DNA of 61,929 nucleotides from Amycolatopsis iheyensis. GTDB lineage: Bacteria > Actinomycetota > Actinomycetes > Mycobacteriales > Pseudonocardiaceae. Location: NCBI RefSeq assembly GCF_024703995.1, contig NZ_JAMXQV010000044.1, forward strand, positions 1 through 61,929, in the 5' to 3' direction. How positions within the stretch are numbered: position 1 is the stretch's first letter; each line of letters begins with the position of its first letter. A program made the translations under genes and the position numbers. The notes beneath the pieces are model-generated. The model was not told where the DNA came from and made no database searches. It saw nothing but the letters and a program-made list of their open reading frames with translations. This document shows positions 7,677 through 16,138 of this stretch, one piece after another.

Positions 7677-8515
7677 TGAACCTCGGCACCTACGGCGTCT
7701 TCCTGTCCCCACACCGCGACGACCCCACGCGCAAGCAGCACGCCATCGCGGCGGACCGGCTCGGCTACGGCACCGCCTGGCTCGGCACCGGGCGCGCCTC
7801 GATCAGCGACCTCGCCTTCGTCGAGGACATCCTCGCCTCGACCGAGCGGATCACCGTGGCGACGGCGATCGTGAACGTCTGGGCCGACGAGCCGGAGGCG
7901 CTGGCCGCGTCCTACCACCGGCTCGCCGACCGCTACGGAAAGCGCTTGCTGCTGGGCATCGGCGTCGGCCACCCCGAGTCCGTCAGCGAGTACCACAGCC
8001 CGTACGACACGCTCGTCGGCTTCCTCGACCGGCTCGACGCGGCCGGCGTGCCCGCCGAGGCCCGGGTGCTCGCCGCGCTCGGCGACCGGGTGCTGAAGCT
8101 CGCCCGGGACCGCACCGCGGGCGCACACCCGTACCTCGTCCCGGTCGCGCACACCGCGCACGCCCGGTCGGTGCTCGGCGCGGGCAAGATCCTCGCGCCG
8201 GAGCAGAAGGTCGTGCTCGGCGAGCCCGAGGAGGCGCGCGAAGTCGGCCGCGCCTTCATCCGCGACCCCTACCTCGGGCTGCGCAACTACGTGAACAACC
8301 TGCGGCGCCACGGGTACACCGAAGCCGACGTCGCCGGCGGCGGCAGCGACCGGCTGATCGACGACCTCGCGGTGCACGGCACCCCCGAGGAGGTCGCGAA
8401 GCGGCTTCGGTCGCATGTGGACGCCGGCGCCGACCACGTCGCCGTCCAGGTGATCGGCCGCTCCGCCGAGGTGGAGGCCGAAAACCACCGGCGGCTGGCC
8501 GAAGTGCTGCTGTGA
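7664..8515 (+). CDS. LLM-class flavin/F420-dependent oxidoreductase (TIGR03620-like)
   Basis: 283 residues from ATG 7664. The start MTNVVNLGTYGVFLSP, the AADRLGYGTAWLG segment, TERITVATAIVNVW and LLLGIGVGHPES follow the TIM-barrel luciferase-like monooxygenase family; the overall form resembles the short actinobacterial F420-dependent subgroup. These enzymes use reduced F420 or FMN to reduce or oxidise small organic compounds. The substrate is unknown. It is probably repressed by the upstream TetR. Its stop abuts the convergent next gene with no spacer. Confidence 0.88.
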   Translation: MTNVVNLGTYGVFLSPHRDDPTRKQHAIAADRLGYGTAWLGTGRASISDLAFVEDILASTERITVATAIVNVWADEPEALAASYHRLADRYGKRLLLGIGVGHPESVSEYHSPYDTLVGFLDRLDAAGVPAEARVLAALGDRVLKLARDRTAGAHPYLVPVAHTAHARSVLGAGKILAPEQKVVLGEPEEAREVGRAFIRDPYLGLRNYVNNLRRHGYTEADVAGGGSDRLIDDLAVHGTPEEVAKRLRSHVDAGADHVAVQVIGRSAEVEAENHRRLAEVLL

Positions 8516-9301
8516 TCAGCCGGGCGCGGGCAGCAGCGCGTTCAGCGCCTTGACCACGGTCTGCTCCTCGTAGGCGAAGTGGGTGTCCAGAAGGGACGCC
8601 AGCCGGTCGAGCTCCGCACGCAGCCGGGCGGGGTCGGTTTCGGTGTCGACGAGCCGCCGGATCTCCTCCTGGATCCGGGCGACGGCCACGTGTTCCTCGC
8701 CCAGCTTCGTCAACGTGGGCGCGAGCGCCGGGAACTGCCGGGCCAGCATCGGGAAGATCGCCGTGTCCTCGCCGGTGTGGTGGCGGGTGAGCGCCGCGCA
8801 GAAGCCGAGACACCGCTCACTCAGCTGCCGAGAAGTGCCGTCTCGCAGTTCCTTCAGCTCGGCGCGGAGCCAGTCGTGCACTTCGGCGAGCCAGTCGCCC
8901 ATGCGGCGCACCCGGTCGAGCCGGTGCAGCTCGAGCACGGGCAGGAGCCGGGGAGTTCGCGCCTGGTAGGCCGCGAACCCCGGCTCCCGCTCGACGATCG
9001 TGGCGAACAGCGCGTCGCGATCAGGGACGATGGCGGCCATCGCCTCGAACGTTTCGGTGCCGGTTTCCACCGTCACCAAAGGGTTGTGGCGGATGTTGTG
9101 GTACCAGGCCGGGTGCTTCGGCGAGCCCATCGCCGACGCGACGACGACCAGGCGGCCGTCGATGTCCAAGGCACCCAAGGTGACGCGGTGCCGTCGGCCG
9201 GTGCGGGCACCGGTCGTGGTGAGCTGGATCAAGCTGGTCCTTTCCGATGAAGTGATCACCGGAGGCCGTGAAGCGACACGGAACGGGCGCACGAAGGGCA
9301 C
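8516..9301 (-). CDS. deazaflavin-dependent nitroreductase (Ddn-like) fused to a hemerythrin HHE domain
   Basis: 261 residues. Residues about 25-135 carry the Ddn/DUF385 split-barrel pattern: LIQLTTTGARTGRRHRVTLG, LVVVASAMGSPKHPAWYHNIRHNPLVTVE. Residues about 140-255 form an HHE four-helix domain with iron-ligand candidates in LTRHHTGEDTAIFPML, LGEEHVAV and LLDTHFAYEEQTV. Ddn-type enzymes use reduced F420; HHE domains bind a di-iron centre sensing O2, NO or redox state. The fusion suggests a redox-regulated or self-sensing enzyme. The exact start is uncertain; ATG 9301 is the outermost candidate. Confidence 0.85.
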   Translation of the reverse strand: MPFVRPFRVASRPPVITSSERTSLIQLTTTGARTGRRHRVTLGALDIDGRLVVVASAMGSPKHPAWYHNIRHNPLVTVETGTETFEAMAAIVPDRDALFATIVEREPGFAAYQARTPRLLPVLELHRLDRVRRMGDWLAEVHDWLRAELKELRDGTSRQLSERCLGFCAALTRHHTGEDTAIFPMLARQFPALAPTLTKLGEEHVAVARIQEEIRRLVDTETDPARLRAELDRLASLLDTHFAYEEQTVVKALNALLPAPG

Positions 9302-9403
9302 ACTTCTGCCAGGGAAGGCAGAACGTGTCGATTCAAGGGGGCTGAGTAGCCACTACCTCCGTGCGTAGGCCCATCCGGGGCGCGCTTTCACGCTAGCACA
9401 GGA

Positions 9404-10228
9404 TCAGTGGGCTTCGGCGGCCTTTCGCGCATCCTCGGCGGCCGTGTCGGCCTGCTCGTAGGTTTCCTTTGCCTGCTCGAACTCCGCCGTCGCGCGCTCG
9501 GCGCGTTCCTCGGCCTCGGCGAGGCGGGTGCGGAGGTCCTCGACGCGGGCGGTGGCCTGCTCGGCCGCGCGCTCGGTGCGGACGAGGTCGCGCTCGGCCA
9601 CCGCGCGTTCCTTGGCCAGCTCGGCGGCCTCCTTGCGCAGCCGCTCGCGTTCGGCGCGGGCGCGTTTGCGTTCCTCTTCTTCGCGCCGGTGGTCCTTTTT
9701 GGGCTTGGCCGGTTCGGCTTTTTCCACCAGCTTCGCCGGGCGCTTGCCACTCGAGGGCGGCGCGCTCGCGGCGAGGGTGAACCACTGGTCGGTGTCCTGG
9801 TGCGCCACCGACGTCAGGCGCCCGGCGACGGCGAGCTCCGCGGTGCCGGGGTCGGCCGCGACGGCTTCCAGGGTGGCCTCGACCTCGCGGGACACGGTGT
9901 CGCTCATCGACGGCAGCCCGTGCACGATCCGCCGGACGAGGTCGCCGCGGCGGCGGGTCAGGGCACGCAGGTCGTCGCCCGCGAGGCGGCTGTGCGCGTC
10001 GCGCAGCTCGTCGCCCAGCTCGGCGAGCTCCCGCAGCTCGTCCGGGTCGTCCCTGGCCAGGCGGTTGACGATCGCCGCGGCCGTGGTCGGCTTGCGCAGC
10101 TCGCGGATCTTCGCCGCGAGGTCGGCGTCGCCCTCGGCCTTCGCGGCCTTCGCCGCCGCGTTGCGCGCGCTGACGAACTCCGCGAGGTCACCCCCGTAGA
10201 GCTCGCCGGCCACCGTGTCGAAGTCCAT
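9404..10228 (-). CDS. coiled-coil protein of unknown function
   Basis: 274 residues from ATG 10228 (MDFDTVAGELYGGDLAEFV). Residues 1-165 are helical and contain IRELRKPTTAAAIVNRLAR and a segment beginning LRALTRRRGDLVRRIV. Residues about 170-195 are a Lys/Pro linker. From about residue 196 to the end is a long uninterrupted Arg/Glu/Ala coiled coil. I do not recognise a catalytic motif; it could be a structural or nucleic-acid-associated protein. Homologues of this layout are common in actinomycetes as hypothetical proteins. It is divergent from the acyl-CoA ligase gene. Confidence 0.82.
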   Translation of the reverse strand: MDFDTVAGELYGGDLAEFVSARNAAAKAAKAEGDADLAAKIRELRKPTTAAAIVNRLARDDPDELRELAELGDELRDAHSRLAGDDLRALTRRRGDLVRRIVHGLPSMSDTVSREVEATLEAVAADPGTAELAVAGRLTSVAHQDTDQWFTLAASAPPSSGKRPAKLVEKAEPAKPKKDHRREEEERKRARAERERLRKEAAELAKERAVAERDLVRTERAAEQATARVEDLRTRLAEAEERAERATAEFEQAKETYEQADTAAEDARKAAEAH

Positions 10229-10254
10229 CGCACTCCAGCGAACCACATCGGACT

Positions 10255-10266
10255 GGTGCGAGCACC
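10255..10266. promoter_or_regulatory. short perfect palindrome between divergent genes
   Basis: GGTGCGAGCACC is a perfect five-base-arm inverted repeat located between the coiled-coil gene (start 10228, leftward) and the acyl-CoA ligase (start 10290, rightward). It may be a repressor site; no regulator is adjacent. Confidence 0.3.
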
Positions 10267-10289
10267 TGCGACGAGTCATCATCGGGGGC

Positions 10290-11822
10290 ATGTTCTTCGA
10301 TCTGGGTGTCCGGGACTTCCTCGACCGCGCGGAAACGGTGTATCCGGACCGGGTCGCGGTGGTCGACGAGCCGAACCAGGCCGCGCCGAGCTGGGGTTCG
10401 CTGACCTACCGCGAGGTGGCGCAGCGGGCCAGGGCCCAAGCCGCGAACCTCGACGCGCTGGGTGTGCCGGTGGGCGGGCGCGTCGCGATGGTGTCGCACA
10501 ACGCCGCGCGGCTGCTCACGTCGTTCTTCGGGGTGTCCGGCTGGGGCCGGATCCTGGTGCCGGTGAACTTCCGGCTCGCGCCCGCCGAGGTCAAGTACAT
10601 CGTGGAGCACTCGGGCGCCGAGGTGCTGATCGTCGACCCGGAGCTGGCGCACCTGCTCGACACCGTGACGGCGAAGCACGTGTTCGTCCTGGGCCGCGAC
10701 GACGAAGCGATCTGGGGCGGTTCGGGGACGCCGCGACCGTGGGCCGGCGACGAGTCCGCGACCGCGACGATCAACTACACCTCGGGCACGACGGCGCGGC
10801 CGAAGGGCGTGCAGCTCACGCACCGCAACATCTGGCTGAACGCGGTGGTGTTCGGCCTGCACACGACGTTGCGCGACGAGGACGTCCTGCTGCACACGCT
10901 GCCGATGTTCCACTGCAACGGCTGGGGCATGCCGTACGCGGTGACCGGCCTCGGCGGGCGGCACATCGTGCTGCGGAAGGTGGACGGCACCGAGATCCTC
11001 CGCCGCATCCGGGAACACGGCGTCACGATCCTGTGCGCGGCACCCGCGGTGGTCACCGCGGCCCTGGACGGCGCGGCGACGTGGGAGGGCGAGATCCCGG
11101 GCCGCGACCGCGTCCGGATCGTGGTGGCCGGCGCGCCCCCGCCGACGCGCACGATCGAGCGCGTCCGGGCGGAGCTGGGCTGGGAGTTCATCCAGATCTA
11201 CGGGTTGACGGAGACGGCGCCGCTGCTGACGGTCAACCGCATGCGCGAGGAGTGGGCGGACCTGGACCCGCACGAGCAGGCCCGCCTGCTGGGCCGCGCG
11301 GGCACGCCGGCGCTGGGCGTCCGCATCGACGTCGACACGGACGGCGAGGTGCTGGCCCAGTCGAACCACAACCTGGACGGCTACTGGGAGAACCCTGCGG
11401 AGACCGCACGCGTGCAGGAGGGCAACTGGTTCCACACGGGCGACGGCGGTTCGTTCACCGACGGCTACCTGACGATCGCCGACCGCAAGAAGGACGTGAT
11501 CATCTCGGGTGGCGAGAACGTTTCGTCGATCGAGGTGGAGGACGCGCTCAACTCCCACCCGGCGGTCCGCGAGGCAGCGGTGATCGGCATCCCGGACGAG
11601 AAGTGGGGCGAGCTGGTGACGGCGCTGGTGGTCACTTCCTCGGAGGTGCCTGAGGTGTCTTCGGAGGAGCTGATCCAGCACTGCCGCTCGCACTTGGCCG
11701 GGTACAAGTGCCCGAAGCGCATAGAGTTCCTGGATGAGCTTCCTCGCACGGCGACGGGCAAGATCCAGAAGTTCAAGCTCCGCGAGCCCTACTGGGAAGG
11801 CCAGTCCCGCCAGGTCAACTGA
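10290..11822 (+). CDS. AMP-dependent fatty-acyl-CoA synthetase/ligase
   Basis: 510 residues from ATG 10290, preceded by GGGGG. ANL-superfamily motifs are all present: the P-loop-like YTSGTTARPKGVQLTH near residue 166, the GLTETAPL motif near residue 307, the TGDGG aspartate near 390, the hinge IADRKKDVIISGGENV, and the C-terminal catalytic lysine in RTATGKIQKFKL. It activates a carboxylic acid as an acyl-adenylate and then transfers it to CoA; HCNGWGMPY is typical of the medium/long-chain fatty acid group. No adjacent beta-oxidation genes are seen, so the substrate is open. Confidence 0.93.
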   Translation: MFFDLGVRDFLDRAETVYPDRVAVVDEPNQAAPSWGSLTYREVAQRARAQAANLDALGVPVGGRVAMVSHNAARLLTSFFGVSGWGRILVPVNFRLAPAEVKYIVEHSGAEVLIVDPELAHLLDTVTAKHVFVLGRDDEAIWGGSGTPRPWAGDESATATINYTSGTTARPKGVQLTHRNIWLNAVVFGLHTTLRDEDVLLHTLPMFHCNGWGMPYAVTGLGGRHIVLRKVDGTEILRRIREHGVTILCAAPAVVTAALDGAATWEGEIPGRDRVRIVVAGAPPPTRTIERVRAELGWEFIQIYGLTETAPLLTVNRMREEWADLDPHEQARLLGRAGTPALGVRIDVDTDGEVLAQSNHNLDGYWENPAETARVQEGNWFHTGDGGSFTDGYLTIADRKKDVIISGGENVSSIEVEDALNSHPAVREAAVIGIPDEKWGELVTALVVTSSEVPEVSSEELIQHCRSHLAGYKCPKRIEFLDELPRTATGKIQKFKLREPYWEGQSRQVN

Positions 11823-12159
11823 CCTGCGCTTCTTCTTCGACGCGGGGTCGGGCGCGGTGGTGTGGGGTTCACCGGGCCCGGCGGACCTCGCCGAGCTGCC
11901 GATCAGCTCGGCCCTGCACGCGACGCTGGACGACTTGGCCGCGCAGTACGACTCGTCGCTGAACTGGGACTACCCACCGGACCCGGGTCCCTGGCGGGAG
12001 GCACGGTGCGCGCGCTTCAACGCGGACGTGCGCGCTGCGTTGGCATCGCTGCGCGCGGAGCTGGGCCCGTCGTACGAGATCGCGGACGAGTTCGGCGAGC
12101 TGCACGAGGACCCGGACCTGGACCGGTACCTGGCCGACCCGAAGGGTTTCAAGCGCTAA
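11734..12159 (+). CDS. small conserved-looking hypothetical protein
   Basis: The convincing protein begins around 11824 (LRFFFDAGSG...) and runs through SSLNWDYPPDPGPWREARC, RFNADVRAALASLRAELGP and a C-terminal LHEDPDLDRYLADPKGF motif, to TAA 12157-12159. The start is a problem: no ATG or GTG lies in frame between ATG 11734, inside the acyl-CoA ligase gene, and GTG 11857. Either ATG 11734 is used with an 89-base overlap, or CTG 11824, three bases after the ligase stop, is used by translational coupling. Function is unknown. Its end overlaps the convergent epoxide hydrolase gene by four bases. Confidence 0.65.
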   Translation: MSFLARRRARSRSSSSASPTGKASPARSTDLRFFFDAGSGAVVWGSPGPADLAELPISSALHATLDDLAAQYDSSLNWDYPPDPGPWREARCARFNADVRAALASLRAELGPSYEIADEFGELHEDPDLDRYLADPKGFKR

Positions 12160-13259
12160 CGCACCAACCGGAAGAACGTCCGCACCTCCTCGGCGAACAG
12201 CTCGGGCTGCTCGTAAGCCGCGAAGTGGCCACCCCGCCCCAGCTCGTTCCAGTGCCGGATGTCCGGATACCGCCGCTCGGCCCACCGCCGTGAAGGCCGG
12301 GGCATCTCCTTCGGGAAGATCGAACACCCCGTCGGCACGTCCACCGTGTCGTCGGTCGACTCCGAAAACCAGCGCTGCACCTTCCGGATGCTCTCCCAGT
12401 ACAGCCGCGCCGCCGACGCCGCCGTCCCCGTCAGCCAGTACAGCGTCACGTCGTCCAAGAGCTCGTCGCGGGTGAAGGGGAAGCCGTCCGACCAGGCGTG
12501 GAACTTCTCCACCAGCCAGCCGCACAACCCCACCGGCGAGTCCAGCAACGCATACCCCAGCGTCTGCGGCCGGGTCGACTGCAGCTCCGAATACCCGTCC
12601 TCCCACCGCGCGGCGTGCTCCAACGCCGACAGCGCCGCACGCTCCGCGGCCGTCAGGTCCGGGAACGTCGAGGGGTCCGGCGCCGCGATCGGCGGGTTCA
12701 GGTGGATGCCCGCCAGGTGCGCCGCGTCCTGCTGGGCCAGCGACGTCGTGATCGACGTCCCCCAGTCGCCGCCCTGGGCGCCGTAGCGCGAGTAGCCCAA
12801 GCGGGCCATCAGCTCGGCCCACGCCGACGCGATCCGCTCGATGCCCCACCCCGGCGACGACGGCTTGTCGCTGAAGCCGTAGCCGGGCAGCGACGGGATC
12901 ACCAGGTGGAACTCCGCCGAGAGCAGGGGAATCACCTTCAGGAACTCCAGGACCGACCCGGGCCAGCCGTGCGTGAGGATCAGCGGCAACGCGTCCGGCC
13001 GAGGCGAGCGCACGTGCAGGAAATGGATGCCGAGGCCGTCGATTTCCGTGCGGTACTGCGGAAACCGGTTGATCCGCGCTTCCACGGAACGCCAGTCGTA
13101 CCCGGAAGCCCAGTAGTCACACAGGGAACGCAGGTACCCCAGCGGCGTGCCCTGGCTCCAGTCGGCCACCGGCTCGGCCTCCGGCCAGCGGGCCCGGCGC
13201 ACCCGCGCCCGCAGGTCCTCGAGATCGGCCTCGGGCACCTCGACCCGGAACGGCTTCAC
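12156..13259 (-). CDS. epoxide hydrolase (EHN-type alpha/beta hydrolase)
   Basis: 367 residues from GTG 13259. The N-terminal EHN region (MKPFRVEVPEADLEDLRARV) is followed by the alpha/beta hydrolase core with the oxyanion motif HGWPGS at 97-102, the nucleophile Asp165 in GGDWG, and a C-terminal catalytic His345 in GGHFAAYE. The enzyme opens epoxides to diols. It is the last gene of a leftward series and overlaps the preceding RibD-like gene by four bases (GTGA), a sign of translational coupling. With an LLM oxidoreductase and a molybdoenzyme in the same operon it may take part in breakdown of a xenobiotic or natural product. Confidence 0.92.
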   Translation of the reverse strand: MKPFRVEVPEADLEDLRARVRRARWPEAEPVADWSQGTPLGYLRSLCDYWASGYDWRSVEARINRFPQYRTEIDGLGIHFLHVRSPRPDALPLILTHGWPGSVLEFLKVIPLLSAEFHLVIPSLPGYGFSDKPSSPGWGIERIASAWAELMARLGYSRYGAQGGDWGTSITTSLAQQDAAHLAGIHLNPPIAAPDPSTFPDLTAAERAALSALEHAARWEDGYSELQSTRPQTLGYALLDSPVGLCGWLVEKFHAWSDGFPFTRDELLDDVTLYWLTGTAASAARLYWESIRKVQRWFSESTDDTVDVPTGCSIFPKEMPRPSRRWAERRYPDIRHWNELGRGGHFAAYEQPELFAEEVRTFFRLVR

Positions 13260-13798
13260 GCCGGCGCGTAGGTGAGCTGGACGACGCCGTTCCCGAACGT
13301 GGCCGATTTCTTCAGCTCCAGCGGGAAACCCGGCCCCGCCTGCGGGAACAGCCGCTTGCCCTCGCCCACGACCACCGGGTACAGCAGCAGGTTCAGCTCG
13401 TCGACCAGGCCTTCGGTCAGCAGCCAGCGCACCGCCGTCGTGCTGCCGCTGGTCATGATGTCACCGCCGGAAGACGCCTTCAGCGCGCGGACGGCCGTCG
13501 CCGGGTCGCCGGTCAGCAGCGTCGAATTGTTCCAGCTCACGTCGGACAACGTCGACGAGAGCACGTACTTCCGCACGGTGTTCATGAACTCGGCGCCCTC
13601 GTCTTCGACGGTCCGGCCGGGCCACGCCTCGGCGAACCCTTCGTAGGTGACCCGCCCGAGCAGCATCGCGTCGGCGGCGGCCATCCCGCTCCCGACGGCC
13701 TGGCCGATCTCGTCACTCCAGTACCGCAGCGACCACTTGTCGGGCGCCTCCACCACGCCGTCAAGCGAAATGAACAGGTTCGAAACAATCTTGCGCAT
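13256..13798 (-). CDS. dihydrofolate reductase family (RibD C-terminal) protein
   Basis: 180 residues from ATG 13798. The pattern MRKIVSNLFISLDGVVEAPD, AMLLGRVTYEGFAEAWP and GGDIMTSGSTTAVRWLLTEGLVDEL is the YyaP/YwjB-like short DHFR group. It should bind NAD(P)H and reduce a pterin- or pyrimidine-like or unrelated substrate; true DHFR activity is not implied. It starts six bases after the molybdopterin oxidoreductase stop and overlaps the epoxide hydrolase by four bases, so it is part of the operon. Confidence 0.9.
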   Translation of the reverse strand: MRKIVSNLFISLDGVVEAPDKWSLRYWSDEIGQAVGSGMAAADAMLLGRVTYEGFAEAWPGRTVEDEGAEFMNTVRKYVLSSTLSDVSWNNSTLLTGDPATAVRALKASSGGDIMTSGSTTAVRWLLTEGLVDELNLLLYPVVVGEGKRLFPQAGPGFPLELKKSATFGNGVVQLTYAPA

Positions 13799-13804
13799 GG
13801 GCCA

Positions 13805-16138
13805 CTATAGACCGGCGGCCGGTCCCGACCGTCCACTCGCGACAGACTCCCGGACCCGCGCGCTGTCGGCCTCCGCCCGCGAACGCTCCGCCGCCGTCAC
13901 CGGCTCCAGCCGCGCCGGGACGTCCTTGTGGTGCGGCGTGCCCGCGATCGGGTCGCGGTCCCGCGCGTCGGTCAGCAGGTTGATCCGCGGGCCGCTGACC
14001 ACCCGGTCGCCGTGGGCGTCCGGGTGCGCCATGCCGTAACCGTGCGGCAGCGCCAGCTGTCCCGGCCGCAGCCCCGGGTCGGCCTCCGCGCGGACGACCA
14101 CCCGCCCCGCCGGCGTCACCACCGCCACCCAGTCACCCGCCGAAGCGCCGATGGAAGCCAGCTCTTCGGGACGCGCGCGCAACGCGCCGTCCGGATCGGT
14201 GCGGCGCCAGCGCGGGTCGCGCAGGATCTGGTTCGCGTTGTGCGCCCGGCGCTGGCCGTTGAGCAGGGAGAACGGGAACGCCGGATCGGGCCGTTCCGCG
14301 GCCGGGTCCAGCGCGCCGAGCCAGTCCAGCAGCTCCGGCACGGCCAGCCGGATCTTCGCCCGGCGCAGCAGGCTCCACACTTCGTCCTGCTCGTGCGCCG
14401 AGAACGGCGTCGGGCCGGCCAGCACGCGCGCGAACAGCTCCTCACCCAGTTCCGCGCCGGACGCGGAACTGCCCAACGCCCGCTGCACCGGCACGGTCAT
14501 CGTCTTCGCGGCCCGGTGACACCCCGCCCACAGCGGCGCGATCGACGCCGCGCCGTCGGGCAGCGACGCGCCCAGCGTCCGGTAGAGCAGCACCGGCAGG
14601 ATCGCCGACCGCTCCGGCATCGCCTGCACCAGCGCGCCGATCCCCGCCTGCAGCTCCGCACGCGGTCCCGCGGCCAGCGAGGCCAGCACGTCCGACGGCG
14701 GCAGCACGCCGAGTGCGTCGAACAGCCGTGTGTAGATCTCGGCTTCCACCAGCGTGCCCGGCAACGGGTCGAGCAACGGCGGGCGCAGCTGGAAGTAGTT
14801 CGTCGGCCATTCGAAGGTGAAGAGCGTGAACTCCCACTTTTCGTGCTGGGACGCCGCCGGCAGCACGTAGTCCGCCAGCGCCGCGGTCTCGGTGTAGGCG
14901 ACGTCGACGACCACGGACAGCTCGGCCGCCCGCACCGCGCGTTCGACCTCCCGCGTGCCCGCGAACGTGTTGGCCGGGTTCGACGACTCCACCCACAGCG
15001 CGCGCACCCGGTTCGGGTGCTCGGTGAGGATCTCCTCGGCGAGGGTGTTCGCCGGCAGGAGGCCGCCGATGTACTCGAACCCGGTGACCTCCGACCGCTG
15101 CCCGCTCGAAGACCCCCACAGCGGGAGCAGCCACGAGTGCAGGTTGTTCGTCCCGCGCCGGCCGAAGTGCCCGGTGACCAGGTACAGCAGCTTCTCGAGG
15201 TAGCTGTTGAGCGTCGAGTGCCGCCCCTGCTGGATGCCCAGCTCGACGCGCACGGTCATGGCGCGCGCCGCCAGGATCAGGTCGACGGCCGCCTCGACGT
15301 CCGCACGGGACACTTCGGCGTGCGCGATCCACTCGGCCACCGGGATCTTCCCCAGCACCGCGGCGACTTCCTCGAAGCCTTCGGTGCGCGTGGCGAGGAA
15401 CTCCGCGTCCGCGCCCCCGCGTTCCAGCACGAGCGCCAGGATCGCGCCCAGCAGGTACGCGTCGGTGCCGGGGCGCAGCGGTAGGTGCAGGTCGGCGATC
15501 TCCGCGGTCTCGGTGCGCCGCGGGTCGATGACGATCATCTTGCGCGCGGGGTCGTTCTTGATCGTGTTGAGCGCGTGCCGCGCGTTGCTGAACCCGTGCG
15601 CCTGCCAGGGGTTGCAGCCGAGCACGAGCAGCAGGTCGCAGTGTTCGACGTCCTCGGCGGTGTGCACGAGGGTGGAGCCGAACAGCTGCCCGTTGACCCA
15701 GAAGTCGCCGGTCTTCTCCTGCGACAGCGCGTTGAAGTGACGCGTCGAGTTCATCCACTTCAGCAGCGACGCGCCGTACGCGCCGCCGGAGTGGTTGCCC
15801 TGGCCGCCGCCACCAACGTAGGCGAACGAGCCGGGCCGCCCGGCCGCGGTGTCGGCGTCCCGGATTTCGCGCAGCTTCGCGGCGATCTCGGCGAGCGCGG
15901 TGTCCCAGTCGATTGGCTCGTGGGTGCCGTCCGGACGACGACGCAGCGGCGTCGTCAGGCGATCGGCGTGGTCGCCGTACCAGGTCAGGCGTTGCGCCTT
16001 CTGGCAGAGGTAACCCTGCGAACGCGGATGTGCCTTGTCCCCGCGGACGCGGGTGATCTTCCGGCCGTCGAGCTGCACCTCCAGCCCGCAGTTGAGGTAG
16101 CAGAGGCTGCACGCGGTGCGCTGCCACTCGCCGGTCAC
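13805..16138 (-). CDS. molybdopterin oxidoreductase, formate dehydrogenase/nitrate reductase-type
   Basis: 777 residues from GTG 16138. An N-terminal [4Fe-4S] motif is complete: Cys10, Cys13, Cys17 and Cys45 (CSLCYLNC ... GYLC). The molybdopterin domains contain LLLVLGCNPWQAHGFSN, IVIDPRRTETAEIADLHLPLRPGTD and YVLPAASQHEKWEF. A C-terminal molydopterin-dinucleotide-binding domain follows (LLNGQRRAHNANQI, LALPHGYGMAHPD). No twin-arginine signal is present, so it is cytoplasmic. Electron partner genes are not adjacent. It overlaps the LLM gene by four bases (GTGA), which ties a bis-MGD enzyme to an F420/flavin enzyme in one operon. The substrate is unknown. Confidence 0.92.
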   Translation of the reverse strand: MTGEWQRTACSLCYLNCGLEVQLDGRKITRVRGDKAHPRSQGYLCQKAQRLTWYGDHADRLTTPLRRRPDGTHEPIDWDTALAEIAAKLREIRDADTAAGRPGSFAYVGGGGQGNHSGGAYGASLLKWMNSTRHFNALSQEKTGDFWVNGQLFGSTLVHTAEDVEHCDLLLVLGCNPWQAHGFSNARHALNTIKNDPARKMIVIDPRRTETAEIADLHLPLRPGTDAYLLGAILALVLERGGADAEFLATRTEGFEEVAAVLGKIPVAEWIAHAEVSRADVEAAVDLILAARAMTVRVELGIQQGRHSTLNSYLEKLLYLVTGHFGRRGTNNLHSWLLPLWGSSSGQRSEVTGFEYIGGLLPANTLAEEILTEHPNRVRALWVESSNPANTFAGTREVERAVRAAELSVVVDVAYTETAALADYVLPAASQHEKWEFTLFTFEWPTNYFQLRPPLLDPLPGTLVEAEIYTRLFDALGVLPPSDVLASLAAGPRAELQAGIGALVQAMPERSAILPVLLYRTLGASLPDGAASIAPLWAGCHRAAKTMTVPVQRALGSSASGAELGEELFARVLAGPTPFSAHEQDEVWSLLRRAKIRLAVPELLDWLGALDPAAERPDPAFPFSLLNGQRRAHNANQILRDPRWRRTDPDGALRARPEELASIGASAGDWVAVVTPAGRVVVRAEADPGLRPGQLALPHGYGMAHPDAHGDRVVSGPRINLLTDARDRDPIAGTPHHKDVPARLEPVTAAERSRAEADSARVRESVASGRSGPAAGL

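Noticed and set aside
9404..10228. SMC-like or bacterial cytoskeleton gene suggested by the long coiled coil
   Set aside because: No Walker motifs or hinge; only a coiled coil with a helical N-terminal part is visible.
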